Below the pieces are notes generated by a model. The model had not been told where the DNA came from. It searched no databases and worked only from the letters and a program-made list of their open reading frames with translations. Both the position numbers and the translations under genes were made by a program. A stretch of DNA of 64,000 bases, taken from the NCBI GenBank assembly GCA_964590135.1, contig CAZPVX010000004.1:110725-174724 (forward strand). Reading direction: 5' to 3'. The stretch's first letter is position 1; the number at the start of each line of letters is the position of its first letter. This document shows positions 1 through 8,600 of the stretch, one piece after another. Source of the DNA: JBDHWI01 sp964590135 (lineage in GTDB: Bacteria > Chloroflexota > Anaerolineae > J036 > Brachytrichaceae).

Positions 1-906
1 GTGGTCGGCTCACGACATGTCGATGATGAGCTGGCTGGCGTGGCACAAAACGTGGGCCGGCTGGCTGCCCAATCGCAGCGGGTGATTATTTCAGGCGGCG
101 CAAAGGGCATCGACCAGGCTGCGCAGCAGGGCGCATTGCAGGCAGACGGCTGCGCTGTGAGCGTGCTGGCCGACAGTCTGGAACAGGCGGCGCTTGCGCG
201 CACCAACCGTGATCCTTTGATGGAGAAGCGGCTGGCGCTCGTTTCGCCCTTCGATCCAAACGCCGGCTTCAACATCGGCCATGCCATGCAGCGCAATAAA
301 TATATCTATGCGCTTGCCGATGCCGCGCTGGTCGTATCTGCCGATCTTGAATCCGGCGGCACATGGGCCGGCGCTATCGAGCAACTCAAGCGCTTTCACT
401 TCGTGCCTGTCTTCATCTACGACAGCCCCGATACCGGCAAAGGCAATGCGGCTTTGATTCAGCGCGGCGGTCTGCGTTGGCCAGACCCATGCACTGCAGA
501 TGCGTTGCGCCAGGTTTTTGAAAAGATGTCTGACGCGCCGGCGCCCGAACCTGCCCAAAGCGCAATTTCGTTTGACGTGCGCGAGCCAGCGCCAACCTAC
601 GCGCTTGTTGATGAATTTCCTGCGCAGACATCAACCACTGCAACAGCGCCAAAAGTTGAAATACCCGTGGTGATCCCGCCTGTGGCGCAGCAAACACCCG
701 CTCAGAAACTCATGCTTGCGGTGAAGGAAATCCTCCTGCATGAGCTCGAAGAACCGCGCACGGAAGCCGAAATCGCGGAACGCTTGAACGTGCCAGTGGC
801 GCAGGCAAAAACCTGGCTCAAACAACTAGCCGGCGAAGGGCTGCTCATCAAATACAGCAAACCTGTGCGCTATGCTTTATCCAGGCCGGATGAGCGCCTG
901 CTCTGA
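1..906 (+). CDS. DprA/SLOG-like protein with C-terminal winged helix (5' end cut by window)
   Basis: Residues 1-160 look like the Rossmann-type SLOG fold of DprA/Smf: an opening VGSR, then IISGGAKGID (the SGGARGID-like signature of DprA) and ESGGTWAGA. DprA proteins bind single-stranded DNA and load RecA. A proline- and alanine-rich linker (about 180-235) is followed by a short helix-turn-helix-like region (about 240-295) with the pattern EAEIAERLNVPVAQAKTWLKQL, matching the winged helix often found at DprA C-termini. The first visible codon is GTG, but the protein enters directly in the VGSR strand, so the true start probably lies upstream of the window. It converges on the end of the BREX operon with 37 nt between stops. 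It could be a BREX accessory gene or simply the island boundary; I cannot tell from one side. Confidence 0.8.
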   Translation: MVGSRHVDDELAGVAQNVGRLAAQSQRVIISGGAKGIDQAAQQGALQADGCAVSVLADSLEQAALARTNRDPLMEKRLALVSPFDPNAGFNIGHAMQRNKYIYALADAALVVSADLESGGTWAGAIEQLKRFHFVPVFIYDSPDTGKGNAALIQRGGLRWPDPCTADALRQVFEKMSDAPAPEPAQSAISFDVREPAPTYALVDEFPAQTSTTATAPKVEIPVVIPPVAQQTPAQKLMLAVKEILLHELEEPRTEAEIAERLNVPVAQAKTWLKQLAGEGLLIKYSKPVRYALSRPDERLL

Positions 907-943
907 CGTTTTGAATTTACGCATTGGATGCATGGCGGGGCTG

Positions 944-3088
944 TCACCTCTCTCGCAAATAAGTCACCTCTGCGCCTTTTGTCAGCCGCGCCTCCTGCAC
1001 CGCCTGCTCCAACGAAAACGCGCCGGCCTCGAAACGTTGGAAGATATCCAACCCGCGATCCAGCATGATCTTCCAACCGCTGTCGGTCACGATCGAGCGC
1101 GCGTGAAAATTCGGGTTGTCGTCGAACTCCCACGTGAACGCCACGCGTGAGCCGGCGAACGTCACGGCCATCTGATTCAGGTTCTCCTCCTGGCGCGAGG
1201 CCGGGTCGAGGTCGTGTGCGGTGACCAGATGCACCGCCACCTCATCACCCTCCGCCACCAACCCATGCGCCATCTGCAGGAATTCCATCATGTTGCGCGT
1301 TTGCCAGAAGGCGCGGATGTACGGGTCGCGCACTTCGATGCGCCCCGCGCCGCGCAGGTGATCGGCAAACAGTCGCGCATAGCTCCAGCCTTTCGTGTTC
1401 TCAGGCACATGAACATGGCCGGCGATGGCCGCGTTTGCCGGCGGCGTTTGCAGCGCCGCATCCACCTCATCCAGCATATTTTCATCGTCCGTCTCTGCGC
1501 CCTCCCCCGCCGGCGCAACCGGCACGCGCGGCGCAGCAAACGCCGGATATTGCAGCTCCTCCGGCGTCAACACGGCCACCCGCCGGCCATCGCGCATGTG
1601 CTCATATACAAAGTCGTGCCGTTTGAACGTGTCGTCGATGCGCAGGATATGCTCGCGCACCCGCCGGCGCACTTCCATCGCAAACGCGAGAATCTCCTCG
1701 ATCTCCTCCGCCGTCGCCACGCCGTGCGGATACACGATCTTCATCAGTCCCGAAAACGTCTTCTCGATGCCGGTCTGGTCGCGCGTGGAAAGTTCCGACA
1801 CGATTGCAAACGCCGGCTTGTAATCACTGGTGTAGTCCTCGTTGCGCTGCTGCTTCAAAATCTCGGCGAAGTAATCGACGATGAAGCCGTAGCCGTTCGT
1901 GAACAGGTCGTTGCGGATCGGCGCGACCTCCCAGCCCGGGCTGAAGGCGTGGATGCGGTCGAGAAACGCCGAGTCGATGTATTTGTCCGGCAACTGTTCA
2001 TAGAAGTGCGAGTGCTTGAGCATGTAGGCGACCGACTTCTTCGTGTTGCCCATGAACACCATCGACGCCTCGGCGCTCAACTGCTCGATGCCGCGCGAGA
2101 ACGAGCGGTTCGCCATGTAGTTCTTCATGATGTCCACCAGCGATTTGTCCACGCGCTTGTCCTTGCCGGCGAATTCATCAAAACAGATGCAGTCCCAGTA
2201 GCCCACCAGGCCGATGCGCCCGGTCGCGTTGTTCACAAACAGCTTGGCGTTGGTGATCTCCGCGCCGCTGATCAACATGCCATGCGGCGAGAATTCGGCG
2301 TAGATGTGTGACTTGCCGGTTCCCTTCGGCCCCAACTCCAGCAGGTTGTAGTTGCGCTCGCAATATGGCACCAGCCGGATGAGCTGCAACAGTTTGCCGC
2401 GCCGGCTGAACATGTCGGGGTTGAAGCCGATGCTCTGCAACAGCACCGCCAGCCACTCTTCCGTCGAGAATGCCGCGCGCGCCTGCACGAAGGCGTCGTA
2501 GTCGGCGCGCGACACCTGAATCGGCTTGAGCGTTTCGATCTGCCATGGGCTGGCCTTTGGGTCTTCGGCCACCGCATAGGCCACGTCGACGATGCACCAG
2601 ATGCCGCCCACCAGCAGCTTGGGATGCCGGCGCACGTAGTCATCCGGAACCGGCACGCGCCGCAGCCCCAGATTTGTGAACTCGGCCTCGTAGATGCCGG
2701 CCTTGTCGTTCAGCTCAACGGTCAGCTTGTCGATGATCTTGTGCCGGCCCTTCTCCTTGATTGTCGATTTCACCAGTTCGGCCTGGTTGCGCTGCACGTA
2801 GTGCTTCGACAGGATGCGCTGCACCGCCTCCAGCCCGGTGCGCAGCGCGTCGGGGTCGTCGGTGGCGCAGTGCTGGCCGAGCAGGTATTCCAGCACATAC
2901 GTCGGCACCACCGCATTTTGTTTCAAACCCTTCGTCAGATCCTTGCGCACCACCAAGCCAGGGTAGTGCTGCACGATCTTGCGGTCGAGCGGGCCGAGCG
3001 ACGCCGGCGCTTGCAACAGCGCCTCCACGCTTTCCACCGGGTCAAACGCCGTGAATGGATCGTCGGGTTGTGAATCAAGGTTGGTCAT
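944..3088 (-). CDS. brxL: BREX type 1 Lon-like AAA+ protein BrxL
   Basis: Last gene of the BREX operon. BrxL is the Lon-related AAA+ factor of type 1 BREX. It assembles on DNA and is needed for phage restriction, not for host methylation. The Walker A motif GPKGTGKSH lies near residue 253 and a Walker B-like FDEFAG near residue 300. The C-terminal half corresponds to the Lon-protease-like fold, including a final segment AEGDEVAVHLVTAHDLDPASRQ. Length 714 residues is normal for the family. I chose ATG 3088 (MTNLDSQP). A TTG at 3100 overlaps the pglZ stop codon and is possible if the two are translationally coupled. Neither has a clear Shine-Dalgarno sequence. Confidence 0.95.
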   Translation of the reverse strand: MTNLDSQPDDPFTAFDPVESVEALLQAPASLGPLDRKIVQHYPGLVVRKDLTKGLKQNAVVPTYVLEYLLGQHCATDDPDALRTGLEAVQRILSKHYVQRNQAELVKSTIKEKGRHKIIDKLTVELNDKAGIYEAEFTNLGLRRVPVPDDYVRRHPKLLVGGIWCIVDVAYAVAEDPKASPWQIETLKPIQVSRADYDAFVQARAAFSTEEWLAVLLQSIGFNPDMFSRRGKLLQLIRLVPYCERNYNLLELGPKGTGKSHIYAEFSPHGMLISGAEITNAKLFVNNATGRIGLVGYWDCICFDEFAGKDKRVDKSLVDIMKNYMANRSFSRGIEQLSAEASMVFMGNTKKSVAYMLKHSHFYEQLPDKYIDSAFLDRIHAFSPGWEVAPIRNDLFTNGYGFIVDYFAEILKQQRNEDYTSDYKPAFAIVSELSTRDQTGIEKTFSGLMKIVYPHGVATAEEIEEILAFAMEVRRRVREHILRIDDTFKRHDFVYEHMRDGRRVAVLTPEELQYPAFAAPRVPVAPAGEGAETDDENMLDEVDAALQTPPANAAIAGHVHVPENTKGWSYARLFADHLRGAGRIEVRDPYIRAFWQTRNMMEFLQMAHGLVAEGDEVAVHLVTAHDLDPASRQEENLNQMAVTFAGSRVAFTWEFDDNPNFHARSIVTDSGWKIMLDRGLDIFQRFEAGAFSLEQAVQEARLTKGAEVTYLRER

Positions 3089-3096
3089 GGCAAAAA

Positions 3097-5592
3097 TCAA
3101 TCATCAAAGTCGCTGGCAAACGGCTTGGTCAGGCGTGTGCGATAGCGCTTGTACGGATATGCCTGCGTCGTGCCGGCGATTGTCTCCAGCAGCACGATCT
3201 CCACATCTTTGTTGTTGTAGTCGTCTGCCGCGCGCGAAAGCGCCAGCGTCACGCGTTGCTCGCGCCGGCGCGGCTCCGTCTCGCCAGAATCAAAGTTCAG
3301 CGCCTTCACCTCGGAGAGCGCGCGGCCATCCTCGGCAAACACGCCCACCCGCAGCGCGCGCCCGGGCGATTTCCCGCAGGCGGGTCGATCCTGATACAAC
3401 GCCAGCGCCACCTGCCCGGTCGTGATCGTCGCCGGCGGGCTGATCAAATCGACCTCCACCTGCGCAGCGTCGTCGGCGCGCGCCACATGCACGTGCAGCA
3501 CCGGCACGATCACTTCCTGCAGGCTCAGCCCGCCGTGCAAAAAGCGCTTGCCCGCGCCCTGCAACGGGAAGCGCCCCAGCGAGAGCGGGAACGCTGCCTG
3601 CCAATCGCCTTCCAGCCCCAACTGCTTCGCTGTGAACACCTTCACCGTGCTGCTTTCCGCAATGCCGCGCCCCAGCGCGAAGCGCCGGTCTTTGTGCAGC
3701 CAGTCGGTCGCCGCCGGCAACGCCACATCATCCCCCGCATCGATGCCGGCCTGCTGAAACAAGAAGCCATGATCGGCGGTGACCAGCATGTTATAGCCAT
3801 TTGCGCTGTAAATCTTGCGCAGCAATTGCATCAGCTCATCCAGCGCGTTGGCCACATTCGCGGCAGAAGTTTGTTCCACCTGCAGGCCGTGGCTGCGCAT
3901 GTCGATCACGTCGTGATAGATGAACACCACGTCGTGATCGCGCAGCAGCGCGCGCGCATCACCCTTCGTGCTTAGCTCCATGAAGTCGCGCGCCTGCACC
4001 GCCGTCGCCTTCATGCCGGCCGCCTGCGCCAGCATCTGCCGGCGCGCCTCCGTGCCGGCGCTCGTCAATCCATCCACCTGCACATTCATCGTGTCGGGCT
4101 GAATGGCACGCGCGTCGCCGGGCAGCAGCGATGCCATGCCGAGTTGCGTATACGACGGCGCCGACGCCAGCAGCGCGCCCAGCTCCGCCGTCCAGCGGTT
4201 TTCGGCGCGCACGCGCGCGGCCAGTTCTGCCGCCGCCTCGTAGCGCAGCGCATCGGAGATGATGACGAACACCTTTTGCTTTTTCGCCACGAAGGGGCGA
4301 ATGTGATGATCGAAGAAGCGCGTTTGCGCCAGCAGCGCGCCGGCGCGCCACATCTCCATCGCCCGCACACGGTCGCTCCACTGATCGGCCAGCGGCAACA
4401 GAAACTGATTCACGTAGGCCTTGTCGGCCCACGCAGCCACCGCCGCCAGCAGCGCCGTGTGCGGGTAGCGCTGCTGGTGCCGGCAGAAGCGGCGATACGC
4501 GCCGTCCACGCGATGCCACGTTTCGATGTAGCCGTTGATGCCGGCGTCGATGCTGCCAAAGTGCAACTCTGCGCCGGCGATGCCCTCGCGCAATTCGATG
4601 GCTTCGCGCAGCGCCCCGTAGCCATCTTCATGCTCGCCAAACCAGATCGAGCCGCGCCGCTGCGCGATCCATCCCGCCAGTTCTTTGCCGGCGATGTCGC
4701 CGGCCACAAACGCATCGCGCAGCGACGCCAGCGCAAATTTCTCGAATGCAGGGAAGGTGTCATCGCCGCGCAGGTCGCGCGCGTCGCGCGCTGCGTGCAA
4801 CTGGTCTTCGATGCGCAGCGTCTTTTCCAGCACGCCGGCCCAGCGCCGATAGTGCGCGCTGTGGGTCTGGCTGTCTTTCCAGTACGCCAGAAATGCGCGC
4901 GCGTGCGGGTCGAGTGCAACGCCGGCGTCCAGCGGATTGGCCGCGCGAAAGAGGGTGATGGCGAAATCGGCGAATGTCTCCGCGCCAGCGTAGCCAAAGG
5001 CGCGCTGCACTTCCTTCCAGAATGGCTCGGCCAGGTTGAAGCTGCCCAGCGCCTCGGCGACCGGATCGACAATCGCGTTTGGCTCGGATTGCGCAAAGCA
5101 CGCCAGCACCAGCGCATCCACCGCCGGCTCGCTGTTCAACGCGACAGCCATCAGCTTCAAGCGCAGGCTGCTCTCGCTGTCATCCGCGCGCGCCAGCGCC
5201 TGCAAGGCCTGCACGCGGCGCGGCGATTCGAAGAACTTGATGTGCGCTTCCACCACTGGTTGCAGCGCGTAGTCCAGCCCGGCCTCCTGCACCGCCAGCG
5301 ATGCGCGGTCGGCCTTGTATTCGTAGCCCTGCAAGAGCAGGTCGAGCAGCCAGTTGTCGTTGTCGGGCGGGCAGGCCGCCGGCACATACACCAGCCACTT
5401 CGCGCCGCGCCCGGCCTGATGGATGGCGACCTTCACGCCGAATTCGTCGCCGTTCACCTCGCGCTTGCGGATGCCGGCGGCCTCGCCGTCGAAGGTTTCA
5501 AACGCTGCGCGCCATTCGCCGGCCGGGTCATACCAGAACACCAGCCGGTGGCGCTCGAACACGGTCTTCAGGCTGTCGTGAATGCGTTTCAT
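3097..5592 (-). CDS. pglZ: BREX type 1 PglZ, alkaline phosphatase superfamily
   Basis: PglZ is a core component of all BREX systems and belongs to the alkaline phosphatase/nucleotide pyrophosphatase superfamily. The N-terminus MKRIHDSLKTVFERHRLVFWYD is typical of type 1 PglZ. The metal-binding core begins near residue 440 with VFVIISDALRYE, where the Asp is the first metal ligand. A later VTADHGFLF motif gives further metal ligands. Length 831 residues is normal. Its stop lies just upstream of the brxL start, so the two are probably cotranslated. Between it and pglX are about 60 nt of low-complexity sequence containing two near-identical short AAAATCC-type repeats (about 5,595-5,650). Confidence 0.95.
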   Translation of the reverse strand: MKRIHDSLKTVFERHRLVFWYDPAGEWRAAFETFDGEAAGIRKREVNGDEFGVKVAIHQAGRGAKWLVYVPAACPPDNDNWLLDLLLQGYEYKADRASLAVQEAGLDYALQPVVEAHIKFFESPRRVQALQALARADDSESSLRLKLMAVALNSEPAVDALVLACFAQSEPNAIVDPVAEALGSFNLAEPFWKEVQRAFGYAGAETFADFAITLFRAANPLDAGVALDPHARAFLAYWKDSQTHSAHYRRWAGVLEKTLRIEDQLHAARDARDLRGDDTFPAFEKFALASLRDAFVAGDIAGKELAGWIAQRRGSIWFGEHEDGYGALREAIELREGIAGAELHFGSIDAGINGYIETWHRVDGAYRRFCRHQQRYPHTALLAAVAAWADKAYVNQFLLPLADQWSDRVRAMEMWRAGALLAQTRFFDHHIRPFVAKKQKVFVIISDALRYEAAAELAARVRAENRWTAELGALLASAPSYTQLGMASLLPGDARAIQPDTMNVQVDGLTSAGTEARRQMLAQAAGMKATAVQARDFMELSTKGDARALLRDHDVVFIYHDVIDMRSHGLQVEQTSAANVANALDELMQLLRKIYSANGYNMLVTADHGFLFQQAGIDAGDDVALPAATDWLHKDRRFALGRGIAESSTVKVFTAKQLGLEGDWQAAFPLSLGRFPLQGAGKRFLHGGLSLQEVIVPVLHVHVARADDAAQVEVDLISPPATITTGQVALALYQDRPACGKSPGRALRVGVFAEDGRALSEVKALNFDSGETEPRRREQRVTLALSRAADDYNNKDVEIVLLETIAGTTQAYPYKRYRTRLTKPFASDFDD

Positions 5593-5654
5593 GTCGATTT
5601 TGGATTTTGGATGGTCACCCCATCACCCCTTCCCATTTTCTCCCATTCGCCCCT

Positions 5655-8600
5655 TCACTCTTCCTTCGCCCCCAGCCCAGGAATCGGCGCGAGCGCCGGC
5701 CCCAGCTTCAGGTAATTCACCTTCACACCGTCGTCCAGATCGATCTCGATGCGGCGCAGCGCCAGCGGCAGCAGCACGTCGCGCTCCCAGTCCTGGCACT
5801 CGCGCAGGGTGCGCCGCATCTGCTCGCGCTCCTTGCTCATGCGCGTCTTGTCGCGCGCCGGCGCCCCCTCCAGCGTCAACGCCAGATCGAGCTGCGCGAT
5901 GCGCGCTTCGAGCTTGCCGATGAATTCGCGCAGGTAGCGATTCAGCACCCCGTTCACCGTGTCCTTCGTGTAGCGGTGCAGATACATCAGGCACGCAAAG
6001 CCGCCCTTGGGGCTGCGGAACAGCCAGTAGATCGGGCGCTTTTTGTAGGTTTGCAGGTGATCCTTGTAGAACTGCGTGCTGAAGTAGCTGCGCAGGTCTT
6101 TGCCCAGCGATTCCTCGATGAAGGCGATATTTTGCGCCAGCGTGGCCGGCCCAAACGTGACGCGCAGGAATTCGCGCGCCCGCGCCACGATGTCGTCGTC
6201 GAACCACTCGCCGTCCAGAATCGGGATCAGGCCGTCGGCGTCGGGCGTGAAGTGACTAGTGGATAGTGGTGAGTTGCTAGTGGATAGTGGAGAGTTGCTA
6301 GCCACTAGCCACTCTCCACTATTCACTTTCCGCCAGTAATCGTCCAGCGTCGCCCCTGCATCCGCCAGAATCAGGCCCGGCGTGCTGAGGGCATAGCGCC
6401 CCATCATGCAGCCGACGGCATAGGACAGAAACGCGGCCATGTCTTTGCGCCGCTCGGGGCGCGCCAGCGTAATCTCGTCTTCCGGCACCTCCGGCGTCAG
6501 CTCGTCCTGCAGGCCATACGCCGCGATCCACAGGCGGTTGTTCTCGGTCTCCAGCCGTTGCATCGTGGCGATGTTCTCGCGCAGATAGGCCGCCCAGTTG
6601 TTCCAGGATGCTTCGAGGGTGTCGCCTTTGAGTGGCGAGTGACTAGTGACTAGTGGGGAGTGACTAGCCACTAGCCACTCGTCACTAGCCACTTCTTCCG
6701 CCTGTCCACTCTCCACTAGCCACTGGTCACTAGTCACTTCTTTCTGTCCACTCTCCACTCTCCACTCGCCACTGCGCAGCAGCGGCAGGTCGCGGAAATC
6801 CCACGACGTCTCGAAGTTGTTCCAGTCATTCCTTGCAATCTGTATAAGCTCATCTACAAATTCGGAAGCGATGTTGATGTCTGTAGGTGACAAAGGCAAT
6901 TTTCTAACGTCGTCAACTTGCAGATTCAGCGTGGTATTAAACATCTTGAGAAGGTAGTCTGATATGCATGTGTTTAGAAACAATAGGGTTTTCTTCAACG
7001 TTTTTGCGTCTCTAAAGAAGATACTGGATCCACCTTTATCAAATGTGGCTGTGCTTGGAAGGAATCGGAAACTTTGTTTGGAAGATGTGATTAGTGTCCA
7101 AGTCACTCCTTCCTTGAACCAAAGATATTCTGGAATAACACGCGCTGATGGATGCGCGCGATAGTGACTTCGCGCTTTATCAGACCAATCCACTACATAT
7201 TCAAGATTTCCATACCACTTTCGATATTGTCCACCCTTCGCATAGAAAACCCACTTTCCTCGATTAACACCTACCTTTTGACTTTCGACCTCCCAGTGAA
7301 ACCTTACATATTTACCATTGTCTGCTGTGATGTTTTGCCCATCCGATATGCTAAATTCATAGAGTTGTTTGCTTTCCGTAAACTTCTTTAGCAGCTTGGA
7401 ACTCACCCAATATGCAATTGGGCTGCCGGGGATTTTCTTGAAATCATTGGCTGAGGCACTTTTTAACCGAGCATTTTTTACAGGAAACTCAAAGGGTTGA
7501 TTCGATTCAGTCAAGTCTTCATACGCTACGTAGCTGTATTGACCTTTGTGTGATGTGCTGCGCTCGTTCTTCCACACCGTCGCTGCCGTGCCAAAGGCGA
7601 TGCCCATCACCATATTCGCCATGTGAACCATCGAGTAAATGGTCTTTTCTTCAAGCAACTTTTCACGCAACACTTCATACGAAGAAAGAAACATCCAGCT
7701 TTGCATCGTGACCATTGCAGACCAACCACACGGCACGACCAATTGAAAACCGCGCTCGATAAACATCGCAAAGAGGTCGGCTTTTGAGTCTGGATATTGT
7801 TCAGCAGCCACTTCCTTGATGGCCGGATTCATCTGCTTGCCGCCCATGTACGGCGGGTTGGCGACGACGACGTGGTAGCGCTGCGTGAGCAGCTCGGCCT
7901 GACGCAGCGCCAGCCTCACCTTGTCGTGCGCCACCTGCACGATCAAATCGCCCGCCGGCGCGTCCGCGCCCACCTTCACCTGCAACGCCGCAATCTCATC
8001 GCCACGCAACACCGGTTGAATCAGCGCGCCAAACGTGCGCGTGTGCTGCGCGAACTGCGCCACCTGCGCCACCGCCTGCGCGCGCTCCGCCGGCGTCAGC
8101 GCGTTGCCCATCGCCTTCGCCCACGCGCGCATCTCCTCGTCGGTCACCGCCACGTCCTGCAGGCACAGCACCTGCGGCTGCGTCGGCTCGGTGAACGCCT
8201 TGCGCGTGTGCTGGCGCGCCTTGCACAGCAGCGCAAACTGCGCCAGTTGCGCCGCGCGCGGGCAAATTTCCAGCCCGTGCAGGTTGTGCTGCAAAATCAG
8301 CGCCGGAATGTCCGCCGGCGCGTAGCCCTCCTCTTCGTACATCTTGAACAGCAGGTCAAACGCATAGGTCAGCATGTGGCCGCTGCCGCAGGCCGGGTCG
8401 ATCAGGCGGATGTCTTGGAGATTAGTGACTAGTGGTGAGTGGCTAGTGACTAGTGGTGAGTGGCTAGTGACTAGTGGTGAGGGACTAGTGACTAGTGGTG
8501 AGGGACTAGTCACTAGCCACTGGTCACTCTCCACTAATCCAGCTTCGCCTGAAGCGCCCGAAGCATCTTGCTCACTTCCACGATCAGGCTGGCGGCGGTC

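Noticed and set aside
3055..5715. Long open frames opposite pglZ and elsewhere on the + strand of the defence island
   Set aside because: They mirror the codon pattern of the real genes in GC-rich DNA, are Arg/His/Ala-rich and resemble no family.
8423..8506. CRISPR-like array of 21-nt units
   Set aside because: Units are contiguous with no unique spacers, and no cas genes are nearby; it is a tandem repeat read as protein.
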